Part shown: positions 55,931 through 64,000 of the stretch, piece after piece
Layout of the letters: the number at the start of each line of letters is the position of its first letter
Numbering within the stretch: the stretch's first letter is position 1
Assembly (NCBI RefSeq): GCF_019656015.1
Contig: NZ_BPKW01000005.1
Span: 1-64,000, forward strand
DNA from: Leuconostoc inhae
Lineage (GTDB): Bacteria > Bacillota > Bacilli > Lactobacillales > Lactobacillaceae
Direction: 5' to 3'
DNA length: 64,000 nt
Translations under genes and position numbers: made by a program
Notes under the pieces: model-generated
Database searches by the model: none
Seen by the model: only the letters and a program-made list of their open reading frames with translations
What the model was told of the DNA's origin: nothing

Positions 55931-57568
55931 ATGGATACATGGAAAAAAGTGGCTATCGGCGCAGCAGCTGTTGTGGTTGTTGGCGGTGGTACACGTGCAG
56001 CAGGTCTCTGGGGCGGCAGCTCATCAGGAAGTAATAAGAATTTGTCATTTCAGCTGCCAACGCCTATTCAAACGTTAGATATTTCTAAGAATACGGATAC
56101 TTATTCTGGAACAATCATTGGTAACTCTGGTTCAAACCTAATGCGTGTTGACGCTAAAGGGAAAGCTAAATTAGAATTAGCTAAGTCTGTGAAAGTCTCT
56201 GATGATGGTTTGAAATATACAGTTGTCTTGAAAAATGGTTTGAAGTGGTCTGACGGATCAAAGTTGACAGCACAAGATTTTGTTTACTCATGGCAACGCA
56301 TAGTTGATCCTAAAACAGCTTCTCAATACGCCTATCTCGCATCAGGAGTGAAGAATGCTGACAAAATTGCTGCAGGAAAAGCTGATGTTGATACATTGGG
56401 TGTGACAGCTAAGGGAAACACAATTACTTTTGACTTGGAACGACCATTACCACAATTTGAATATCTCTTAACATTTTCTAACTTTATGCCACAAAAAGAA
56501 AGTTTTGTGACTAAAGAAGGTAAAAAATATGCCACAACCGCAGCAACGTCACTTTATTCAGGTCCTTATAAGGTTGAGGGTTGGAATGGAACTAACAACA
56601 CCTTTAAGTTAATTAAGAATGATAATTATTGGGATGCCAAAAATATCAAGACAAAGCAAATTGATGTACAGGTTGTTCAAAAACCAGAAACAGCTGTACA
56701 ATTGTATAAACAGGGTAAGATTGATCGTGTATCTATTGCTAATACACCTGAGTTATACAAAGCTAACAAAAATAATAAAGATGTGACAAAAGCACTCGAA
56801 GCAACTACAGCATACTTACAATATAATCAAACAGGTAAGAACAAATTCTTAGCCAATGCTAAGATTCGTGAAGCTTTGAACTTAGCCACTAATCGTAAAG
56901 AATTAACGGATCAAGTGACTGCAGGTATTTCAACGCCAGCGACTGGTTTGGCACCACAAGGCCTTGCTAAGACAGATTCTGGCGAAGACTTAGCAAAGTT
57001 TGTTGCACCTGGTTATAAGTTTGATCCTAAAAAAGCTGCCACTTTGTTCCAAGAAGGATTGAAAGAAGTTGGTGAAACTAAAGCAACATTTACTGTTACT
57101 TCAGATGCAGATTCACCAGCAGCTAAATCAACATTAGACTACTTGCAAGGATCATGGGAAAAGGCTTTGCCAGGTTTGAAGATCAATCAAAAATTCGTGC
57201 CATTTTCACAACGTATTAAAGATTCACAAACACAAAACTTTGATATTGTCGTATCATTATGGGGTGGCGATTATCCAGAAGGATCGACATATTACGATAT
57301 CTTTAAGACAGATGCTTCAAATAATAATGGTCAATTCAAAAATGCAGCCTATGACGCTGCAGTTAATAAGGCTGAATCAACCGATGCATTAAAAGAGTCT
57401 GCCCGTGATAACGATTACAAGGTGGCTGAAGCAGCATTGTTGAAGGATAGCAATTTTAACCCATTGTATTTCCGTTCAGGTTATTCATTACAAAATCCTA
57501 AGGTGACAGGTATTATTCTTAATACAACTGGATTGAATCAAGACTGGAAGTTAGCTGTTAAAAAGTAA
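55931..57568 (+). CDS. oppA: Oligopeptide-binding protein OppA, copy 1
   Basis: A 545-residue SBP family 5 peptide-binding protein: LKNGLKWSDGSKLTAQDFVYSW, AYLASGVKNADKI, YSGPYKVEGWNG, KPETAVQLYKQG and LWGGDYPEGSTY. The N-terminus is a helix (GAAAVVVVGGGTRAAG) with no Cys, so the usual lipobox is missing. GGGAGG precedes the ATG. It delivers oligopeptides to OppBCDF. A second, broken copy follows. Confidence 0.93.
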   Translation: MDTWKKVAIGAAAVVVVGGGTRAAGLWGGSSSGSNKNLSFQLPTPIQTLDISKNTDTYSGTIIGNSGSNLMRVDAKGKAKLELAKSVKVSDDGLKYTVVLKNGLKWSDGSKLTAQDFVYSWQRIVDPKTASQYAYLASGVKNADKIAAGKADVDTLGVTAKGNTITFDLERPLPQFEYLLTFSNFMPQKESFVTKEGKKYATTAATSLYSGPYKVEGWNGTNNTFKLIKNDNYWDAKNIKTKQIDVQVVQKPETAVQLYKQGKIDRVSIANTPELYKANKNNKDVTKALEATTAYLQYNQTGKNKFLANAKIREALNLATNRKELTDQVTAGISTPATGLAPQGLAKTDSGEDLAKFVAPGYKFDPKKAATLFQEGLKEVGETKATFTVTSDADSPAAKSTLDYLQGSWEKALPGLKINQKFVPFSQRIKDSQTQNFDIVVSLWGGDYPEGSTYYDIFKTDASNNNGQFKNAAYDAAVNKAESTDALKESARDNDYKVAEAALLKDSNFNPLYFRSGYSLQNPKVTGIILNTTGLNQDWKLAVKK

Positions 57569-57680
57569 ACAATGTGAATGAGTAGATTAAGAATTGACGT
57601 GAGTTGATTCTTATTTTATTTAAGAGACGATCCGACATTGCAATATATAGTCAAGTGATTCAGTTTAAAAATAAGCTCAT

Positions 57681-57787
57681 GAAATATAACAATTAAATAT
57701 TAGTTGTATATGAGAATATTAAATGATATAGTATTATTTACTAATGTGTATTTAAAAAAGACTGACATATCTTGGGAGGATATTAGT
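57681..57787 (+). repeat. Duplicated oppA upstream region, copy 2
   Basis: Homologous to 55829-55930. It carries TTGTAT 57704-57709 and a less consensus -10, TATAGT 57727-57732, with the same 17-nt spacer. Confidence 0.85.
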
Positions 57788-59421
57788 ATGGATACATGGA
57801 AAAAAGTAGCTATCGGCGCAGCAGCTGTTGTGGTTGTTGTTGGTGGTACACGTGCAGCAGGTCTCTGGGGTGGTCAAAAAGCTGCCGCAAAAGGGACATT
57901 AAATTATTCACTACCAACAGATATTCAAACGTTAGATATTTCAAAAAATACAGATCAATATTCTAATCAGATTATTGGCAATTCTGGCTCTAACTTGCTG
58001 CGAGTTGATGCTAAAGGCAAGGCTATTCCTGATCTAGCTAAATCTATTAAGGTATCAAGCGATGGTCTTACGTACACTGCTACATTACGTAGCGGGTTAA
58101 AGTGGTCTGACGGATCAAAGTTAACAGCACAAGATTTTGTTTATTCATGGCAAAGAATTGTCGATCCCAAGACTGCTTCGCAATATGCTTATCTGGCGTC
58201 AGGCGTTAAAAACGCAGATAAAATTGTTGCTGGTAAAGAAAAAGTAGATGAATTAGGTGTTACCTCTAAAGGTAATACAGTTACCTTTAATTTAGAACAC
58301 CCAATGCCACATTTTGAATACTTACTAACTTTTTCAAACTTTATGCCGCAAAAGGAATCATTTGTTACTAAGCAAGGTAAATCTTATGGTACAACATCTG
58401 AAAAACAGTTATATTCAGGCCTTACACTTTTAAGGGTTGGAATGGGACTAATGGCACCTTTGAACTTGTGAAGAACAAAAATTATTGGGATGCTAAAAAT
58501 GTCAAAACGCAAACATTGACATACCAAGTTGTCAAGAAGCCTGAAACGGCTGTTCAGTTGTACAAACAGGGTAAATTGGATGAAGCACCATTAACCACAA
58601 CAGAGCTTTATAGCGCAAATAAGAGTAGTAAGAACAGTGTTAAGGTACCAGAGGTACGGACGGATTATATTGAGTATAATCAAACGGGCACTAACAAGTT
58701 CTTAGCCAACACTAAAATCCGACAGGCTTTGAATTTAGCTACAAACCGTGATGAACTCGTTAAAGAAGTAACAGGTGGTGTGTCTACAGCTGGAACAGCC
58801 TTAGTACCAACAGGGTTAGCTAAAACAGCAAATGGTACCGATTTGGCTAAATATGTTGCACCTGGATATACTTATGATAAAAATCAGGCAGCTAAATTGT
58901 TTGCTGAAGGATTGAAAGAACTTGGCGAAACAAAAGCCACTTTGACGATTGAAGCAGCTTCAGATCAGCCAGCCAACAAAGTCGTTGTTGATTATTTGCA
59001 GGGTTCTTGGCAGAAAGCTTTGCCAGGGCTGACAATCAATCAAAAATTTGTACCATTTAAGCAAAGATTGCAAGATGCTCAGAATCAAAATTTTGAAATC
59101 TTGCTAACGGCGTGGGGTGGTGATTATCCAGAAGGCTCAACCTTCTATGATTTATTTAAAAATAATGGTGCTTATAATGATGGTAAATTTATCAATAACA
59201 CATATACTGATGCCGTTAATAAAGCTGAAACAACAGATGCATTAAACCAAGCAAATCGTGATACGGATTACAAAAATGCAGAAGAATCTTTGTTTAAAAA
59301 TGCTAATTATAGCCCATTGATGTTCAGGGCACATTATGCTTTACAAAATCCTGATGTCAAGGGCGTTGTAACAAATACAACAGGTCTGATTCAAGACTTC
59401 AAGTATGCATATCGTAAGTAA
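57788..59421 (+). pseudogene. oppA: Oligopeptide-binding protein OppA, copy 2, frameshifted
   Basis: A tandem copy of oppA1. The first frame runs from ATG 57788 to a stop at 58471; the second resumes about 58422 and ends at 59421. One base is missing at about 58418-58422 compared with oppA1: adding one base after TATTCAGG gives YSG-PYTFKGWNGTNGTFELVK, matching copy 1. The whole would be about 544 residues. It also has no lipobox Cys. No slippery sequence was seen, so a mutation or sequencing error is more likely than programmed shifting. Confidence 0.9.
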
Positions 59422-59448
59422 TGATAGATCGTAAAAAATATTTAATTT

Positions 59449-59482
59449 CAAATAAGAATTAGCACAGGTTAGTTCTTATTTG
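59449..59482 (+). repeat. Hairpin between oppA2 and oppB
   Basis: CAAATAAGAA (59449-59458) pairs with TTCTTATTTG (59473-59482), with no T-run; may protect or separate oppA mRNA from oppBCDF. Confidence 0.6.
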
Positions 59483-59499
59483 TATAGGAAGATGATATT

Positions 59500-60417
59500 A
59501 TGTGGAAATATATTTTAAAACGACTGCTATTACTTATCTTTACGCTTTTCTTAGTGGTTACTGCGACATTCTTCTTGATGCAAATCATGCCTGGAACGCC
59601 GTTTACTAACCCTAAATTGACGCCGGAAGCAATAGCACAATTGAAATCAACGTATGGGTTAGATCTACCGCTTTGGCAACAATATTTGAATTACTTAATT
59701 GGTGCCGCTCATGGTGATTTTGGCATATCGTTTCAATATCAAAATCAACCAGTTAGTATGTTAATTGGTCAGCGCTTGCCGATATCTGCACAATTGGGTG
59801 CGCAAGCATTGGTGGTGGGCGTTATTGCAGGACTATTTATGGGTGCTGCATCAGCACGTAATAAAAATAATAAAATTGATGGTACTTTAGGTATTATCTC
59901 AACACTTGGTATCTCAATACCAAGTTTCATCTTAGGCATTATTTTGGTTTATTTGTTTGGATTTAAGTGGCCACTTTTCCCAGTTTCAGGTTGGGGTGAT
60001 TCATTTTCACAAACCATTTTACCAACCCTTGCTTTGGCTATGAGCCCAGCAGCTATTACGACACGTTTTGTTCGTTCAGAAATGATTGAATCATTAAGTT
60101 CAGATTATGTGCAGTTGGCTAAAGCTAAAGGATTGAGTGCTAAAGAAGTTGTTAATCAGCATGCTTATCGTAATTCTATGATTCCAGTTCTGACACTCAT
60201 TGGGCCAATGGCTGCAGGTTTGTTGACAGGATCAACGTTGATTGAGCAGATTTTCTCAATACCTGGTATTGGTCAGCAATTCGTTTTGTCAATTCCGTCC
60301 AAGGATTTTCCAGTTATTATGGGAACCACAATCGTTTATTCAGCCATGTTGATGGTTATGATTTTGATTACGGATATCTTGACAGCAATTATTGATCCGC
60401 GTGTTCGTTTGCAATAA
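59500..60417 (+). CDS. oppB: Oligopeptide ABC transporter permease OppB
   Basis: A 305-residue permease, six helices. MQIMPGTPFTNPKLTPEAI near the N-terminus, DYVQLAKAKGLSAKEVVNQH (EAA loop) and EQIFSIPGIGQQFV are typical. AGGAAGATG upstream. Followed by oppC after 11 nt. Confidence 0.94.
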   Translation: MWKYILKRLLLLIFTLFLVVTATFFLMQIMPGTPFTNPKLTPEAIAQLKSTYGLDLPLWQQYLNYLIGAAHGDFGISFQYQNQPVSMLIGQRLPISAQLGAQALVVGVIAGLFMGAASARNKNNKIDGTLGIISTLGISIPSFILGIILVYLFGFKWPLFPVSGWGDSFSQTILPTLALAMSPAAITTRFVRSEMIESLSSDYVQLAKAKGLSAKEVVNQHAYRNSMIPVLTLIGPMAAGLLTGSTLIEQIFSIPGIGQQFVLSIPSKDFPVIMGTTIVYSAMLMVMILITDILTAIIDPRVRLQ

Positions 60418-60428
60418 GGAGGCTTATG

Positions 60429-61460
60429 ATGGCAGCAAATACTGAAGATTTTGTCATCGTTGGCGCACAAAATTCTGAAGCCAACGAACATATCTCAAAG
60501 CCGGCCTTGTCGTTTTGGCAAGATGCTTGGCGTCGCCTCAAGCTTAATAAGCTTGCGGTTATCTCACTGTGGTTCTTAATATTTATTTTGGCTTTTGCGG
60601 TCTTGTCAAATATATTTGTGCCACAAAAAAATGCTAACGCATTTAACTCTGATAAAGTCGGAGTATATAAGAATTTACCACCAAATTCTGGCTTACCAAT
60701 TCCTGGGTGGAATGGTAAAATCAAAGCACCTGGTGATACAACAGCGACTAACGTTTACGAGTCGCAAGGTGTACCTGAAAACAAAAAGTTTATTTTAGGA
60801 ACAGACAATATCGGTCGTTCAGTCGCCAAGCGTGTAACAGTCGGTTTGCGTATTTCCTTGTTAGTTGCTATTGTTGCGACTTTGATTGATTTGTTTGTTG
60901 GTGTTGCCTATGGTGTCTTTTCAGGTTGGAAAGGCGGATGGATTGATAATGTGATGCAACGTATTATTGAAATCTTGTCTTCTATTCCAAACTTGATTAT
61001 TGTTACTATGCTTGGTCTGTTGCTCGGTGGCGGTGTGTTATCAATTATATTAGCGATTGCTATGACGGGCTGGCTTGGTATGGCACGTCAGGTGCGTAAT
61101 ATGACGCTAACACTGAAAGAACGTGATTATGTTTTGGCAGCAAAGTCGTTGGGTGAAAGCTCATTTAAGATTGCAATCAAACATTTAATACCAAATATGG
61201 CTGGTACGATTATTGTTCAAATTATGATGACAGTACCTAGTGCCATTATGTTTGAAGCCGTATTATCGGCAATTAACTTGGGTGTTAAACCACCAACTGC
61301 GTCTTTGGGTTCATTGATTTCTGATGCACAAGCTATGTTGCAATTCTATCCTTATCAAATATTAATTCCATCAGCAGTGCTGGTCTTAGTATCATTAGCT
61401 TTCATTCTGTTAGGTGATGGCTTACGTGATGCTTTTGATCCACGTGCGAGTGAAGACTAA
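60429..61460 (+). CDS. oppC: Oligopeptide ABC transporter permease OppC
   Basis: A 343-residue permease with an N-terminal cytoplasmic tail, one early helix and five more. GTDNIGRSVAKRVTVGLRIS, ERDYVLAAKSLGESSFKI (EAA loop) and AVLSAINLGVKPP identify it. ATG 60429 is preferred over 60426 by spacing from AGGAGG. Confidence 0.94.
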   Translation: MAANTEDFVIVGAQNSEANEHISKPALSFWQDAWRRLKLNKLAVISLWFLIFILAFAVLSNIFVPQKNANAFNSDKVGVYKNLPPNSGLPIPGWNGKIKAPGDTTATNVYESQGVPENKKFILGTDNIGRSVAKRVTVGLRISLLVAIVATLIDLFVGVAYGVFSGWKGGWIDNVMQRIIEILSSIPNLIIVTMLGLLLGGGVLSIILAIAMTGWLGMARQVRNMTLTLKERDYVLAAKSLGESSFKIAIKHLIPNMAGTIIVQIMMTVPSAIMFEAVLSAINLGVKPPTASLGSLISDAQAMLQFYPYQILIPSAVLVLVSLAFILLGDGLRDAFDPRASED

Positions 61461-61474
61461 GAGGTGTGCAGATT

Positions 61475-62530
61475 ATGAGTAATCCAATTTTAAAAGTTGA
61501 AAATTTGCACGTAAACTTCAATACTTACGCAGGAACAGTGCAAGCAATTCGTGACGTATCGTTTGATCTAAACCAAGGCGAGACTTTGGCCATTGTTGGT
61601 GAATCTGGATCTGGCAAGTCAGTGACGACAAAAACATTAATGGGATTGAATGCAAAAAATGCTTTGATTCCAGATAATTCACGATTAATGTTTAAAGATC
61701 GTAACTTACTTGATTTGACGGAAGAAGAATGGCAATCTGTCCGTGGCAATGAAATTGCTATGATTTTCCAAGATCCTATGACTAGCCTTGATCCAACGAT
61801 GAGAATCGGCATGCAAATTGCTGAACCGCTGATGAAACATCGTAAAATGAAAAAAGAGGCAGCGTTGGCACGTGCATTAGAGTTGATGAAAGGTGTTGGT
61901 ATCCCCAATGCTGAAGAACATATCAATGATTATCCACATCAATGGTCTGGTGGTATGCGACAACGTGCGGTTATTGCTATTGCGTTGGCAGTTGATCCTG
62001 AAATTTTGATTGCTGATGAGCCAACGACTGCACTGGATGTAACCATTCAGGCACAAATCTTAAATTTAATGAAAGAATTACAAAAAGATACGGGTAGCTC
62101 AATTATTTTTATTACCCATGATTTGGGTGTTGTTGCTGGTATGGCTAATCGTGTGGCAGTAATGTATGCTGGTAAAATTGTTGAATATGGCACAGTTGAT
62201 GAAATATTCTTTAATCCACAGCACCCCTACACTTGGGGATTGTTAAACTCCATGCCAACAACTGATACCAAAGTTGGCTCTTTGGTTGCTATTCCTGGCA
62301 CGCCACCAGATTTATTAGATCCACCAACTGGTGATGCCTTTGCCTCACGTAACGAATACGCTTTAGCTATTGATTTAAAGGAAGAGCCACCGTTCTTTCG
62401 AGTAAGTGATACACATTATGCAGCGACTTGGTTGCTTGATGAACGTGCACCTAAAGTGACACCACCGGTACAAATTCAAAAACGTTGGACACGATGGCTA
62501 GAAATTCAAGGACAGGGGGCTCAATCATGA
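61475..62530 (+). CDS. oppD: Oligopeptide ABC transporter ATPase OppD
   Basis: A 351-residue ATPase: Walker A GESGSGKSVTTKTLMGL, signature WSGGMRQRAVIAIALA, Walker B ILIADEPTTALDVTIQ, and the C-terminal peptide-transporter extension with GTPPDLLDPP. It lacks the usual four-Cys iron-sulfur motif. ATG 61475 follows GAGGTG by 8 nt. Overlaps oppF by 4 nt. Confidence 0.94.
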   Translation: MSNPILKVENLHVNFNTYAGTVQAIRDVSFDLNQGETLAIVGESGSGKSVTTKTLMGLNAKNALIPDNSRLMFKDRNLLDLTEEEWQSVRGNEIAMIFQDPMTSLDPTMRIGMQIAEPLMKHRKMKKEAALARALELMKGVGIPNAEEHINDYPHQWSGGMRQRAVIAIALAVDPEILIADEPTTALDVTIQAQILNLMKELQKDTGSSIIFITHDLGVVAGMANRVAVMYAGKIVEYGTVDEIFFNPQHPYTWGLLNSMPTTDTKVGSLVAIPGTPPDLLDPPTGDAFASRNEYALAIDLKEEPPFFRVSDTHYAATWLLDERAPKVTPPVQIQKRWTRWLEIQGQGAQS

Positions 62531-63465
62531 CTGAAGAAACACCGAAGAAGTTAGTTGAGCTTAAAGACTTGCAACTTTATTTTAATAAAGGTAAGGCTAA
62601 TGAAGTTCGTGCTATTGACCATGTGACTTTTGATATTTACGAGGGTGAAATATTTGGCTTAGTTGGCGAATCAGGTTCTGGTAAGACAACAATTGGTCGT
62701 GCAATTTTGAAATTACATGAGCCGACTGCAGGCGAAATATTGTTTAATGGTGAAGATGTCACGCACTTGAAAGGCAAGGCATTATTGGAATTTCGTAAAA
62801 GTGCCCAAATGATTTTCCAAGATCCGCAAGCAAGTTTAAATGGTCGTATGAAAGTACGTGATATCATTGCTGAAGGTATTGATATCAATAAGCTGGCTAA
62901 AAATAAGTCGGAACGTGATGAGAAGGTTCAGCAATTATTAAAATTAGTTGGTTTAAATGAGGACCATGCCTCACGTTATCCACATGAATTTTCAGGCGGT
63001 CAAAGGCAACGTATCGGGATTGCACGGGCATTAGCCGTTGATCCTAAATTCATCATAGCTGACGAACCTATTTCAGCTTTGGACGTTTCTATCCAAGCGC
63101 AAGTTGTTAATTTAATGAAAGAGTTGCAAAAGAGACATTCACTAACTTATCTATTCATTGCCCATGATTTGTCGATGGTGAAGTATATTTCTGATCGTAT
63201 TGGTGTGATGCATTGGGGTAAGTTACTTGAGATTGGCTCAGCTGACGCAGTATATAACCACCCGCTACATCCATATACTAAGAGTTTGTTATCTGCTATT
63301 CCAGTGCCAGATCCAGAAGTTGAAAGTTTGAGAAAACACGTTGCGTACGATACAACGGTCGAGACAGACGGTAAAGAGCGGCATATGATTGAAGCAAATC
63401 CAGGCCATTTTGTTTTGGCAACAGATGAAGAAGCCGCGTTATATAAATCACAACAAAGTCTATAA
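62527..63465 (+). CDS. oppF: Oligopeptide ABC transporter ATPase OppF
   Basis: A 312-residue ATPase: Walker A GESGSGKTTIGRAILKL, signature FSGGQRQRIGIARALA, Walker B FIIADEPISALDVSIQ. ATG 62527 overlaps the oppD stop (ATGA). Last opp gene before the terminator and pepO. Confidence 0.94.
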   Translation: MTEETPKKLVELKDLQLYFNKGKANEVRAIDHVTFDIYEGEIFGLVGESGSGKTTIGRAILKLHEPTAGEILFNGEDVTHLKGKALLEFRKSAQMIFQDPQASLNGRMKVRDIIAEGIDINKLAKNKSERDEKVQQLLKLVGLNEDHASRYPHEFSGGQRQRIGIARALAVDPKFIIADEPISALDVSIQAQVVNLMKELQKRHSLTYLFIAHDLSMVKYISDRIGVMHWGKLLEIGSADAVYNHPLHPYTKSLLSAIPVPDPEVESLRKHVAYDTTVETDGKERHMIEANPGHFVLATDEEAALYKSQQSL

Positions 63466-63471
63466 ACTATT

Positions 63472-63503
63472 AAAAGCTGTCATGAAGTTATGACAGCTTT
63501 TAT
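63472..63503 (+). terminator. Hairpin after oppF
   Basis: AAAAGCTGTCAT (63472-63483) pairs with ATGACAGCTTTT (63490-63501). The T-run is short, so some read-through into pepO is possible. Confidence 0.75.
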
Positions 63504-63578
63504 ATTGCACATTATCATGAAATTAAAATGAAAAATGTGTATAATTAACATGAGTTATTAATGAGAAAGTAGGATAAT

Positions 63579-64000
63579 ATGGTACGATTACAAGATAATT
63601 TTTTTGAAGCAATTAACGGTGATTGGGAGCAGACAGCAGTCATTCCTAATGATAAGCCACGTACAGGTGGGTTCAGTGATTTGTCTGACGAAATTGAACA
63701 ATGGTTGGTAACAACAACCAAAAATTGGCAAAACGGGGACGATGTACCTGAAACAGCTATTTTAAAAAACTTTGTTGCGTATCATCGTTTGGCAGCTGAC
63801 ACAAAAACACGAGATGCACTTGGAACATCCCCTGTGCAGCCACTAATTGAAAAATATCAAAGCTACACGTCGTTTGCGGATTTTGCAAGTCATATTGTTG
63901 AACTAGAAAAATCAGGTTTTCCTAATGCTTTGCCGTTAGGCGTTGAACCAGATTTCAAAGATGCGCAAACAAATGTTTTATGGGCGGGTGCTTTGAGTAT
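63579..64000 (+). CDS. pepO: M13 endopeptidase PepO, 5' part
   Basis: The first 140 residues of an M13 (neprilysin-like) metallopeptidase, cut by the window edge; the HExxH site would lie beyond. QDNFFEAINGDWE near the start and FADFASHIVELEKSG match PepO. AAAGTAGGATAAT precedes the ATG. In lactic acid bacteria pepO often follows opp, where it cleaves imported oligopeptides. Confidence 0.88.
   Translation, partial: MVRLQDNFFEAINGDWEQTAVIPNDKPRTGGFSDLSDEIEQWLVTTTKNWQNGDDVPETAILKNFVAYHRLAADTKTRDALGTSPVQPLIEKYQSYTSFADFASHIVELEKSGFPNALPLGVEPDFKDAQTNVLWAGALS

Noticed and set aside
57704-57787. Upstream in-frame start for oppA2
   Set aside because: It would lie within the promoter region; homology with oppA1 and GGGAGG support ATG 57788.
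58410-58475. Programmed frameshifting in oppA2
   Set aside because: No slippery heptamer or downstream pseudoknot was seen, and oppA1 shows the same site unshifted with one extra base.

Overview
The window looks like chromosome of a low-GC, heterofermentative lactic acid bacterium, most probably Leuconostoc or a close relative (Weissella/Leuconostoc group). The main reason is a complete citrate fermentation cluster, with citI divergent from citM-C-D-E-F, then a fused citX-citG, one extra gene, and citP. This is the order known from Leuconostoc/Weissella. A bifunctional adhE, a diacetyl/acetoin reductase, an oligopeptide (Opp) system followed by pepO, and Gram-positive RNA leaders (TPP, THF and lysine riboswitches, a T-box) agree. 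The genus is inferred, not proven. No tRNA, rRNA, CRISPR array, phage or intact insertion sequence was seen.

Layout. 0-4.4 kb: cell-surface genes (a short Mga-like regulator divergent from a Cna-B adhesin with an LPHTS anchor, then a LysM-NlpC/P60 hydrolase). 4.6-6.7 kb: a pRiA4b ORF-3-like gene, a compact locus that looks like a type I toxin-antitoxin pair (34-residue membrane peptide, convergent RNA), and a VOC dioxygenase-like gene. 6.8-11.8 kb: a TPP-riboswitch operon thiE-thiS-thiF-thiG-MFS-M20 amidohydrolase, with thiG broken by a pentanucleotide repeat expansion. 12-20.4 kb: BspA-like LRR surface protein, fabI, YeiH and its LysR neighbour, THF-riboswitch folT, three small membrane proteins, butA. 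20.5-30.3 kb: citrate cluster. 30.4-36.8 kb: adhE with Rex-like and cre-like sites, a YhgE/Pip membrane protein with an Rrf2 regulator, a DUF1304 protein. 36.9-45.4 kb: T-box-brnQ, ClC channel, XRE regulator, VOC protein, ABC-F ATPase, birA-bioY with a BirA-like operator, a 2H phosphoesterase and a P-loop kinase-like protein. 45.4-52.5 kb: lysine riboswitch-alr-asd, a YdcF-like protein, a heterodimeric ABC exporter. 52.7-64 kb: a polar amino acid ABC transporter, then oppA1-oppA2(frameshifted)-oppB-C-D-F and the start of pepO.

How the genes work together. CitP exchanges citrate for lactate. CitCDEF with CitX/CitG activates and runs citrate lyase, CitM decarboxylates oxaloacetate to pyruvate, and ButA (upstream) reduces diacetyl/acetoin made from excess pyruvate. 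AdhE recycles NADH from the phosphoketolase pathway and carries a Rex-like site at its transcription start. Several operons are vitamin or amino-acid salvage units under RNA or repressor control (thiamine, folate, biotin, lysine, branched-chain amino acids), and Opp plus PepO supply peptides. Together this fits a fastidious bacterium of nutrient-rich plant or dairy niches.

Signs of decay or recent change: thiG and oppA2 each carry one frameshift, and the Mga-like gene is shorter than its family. The least explained item is the small convergent RNA/peptide locus at about 5.43-5.83 kb.
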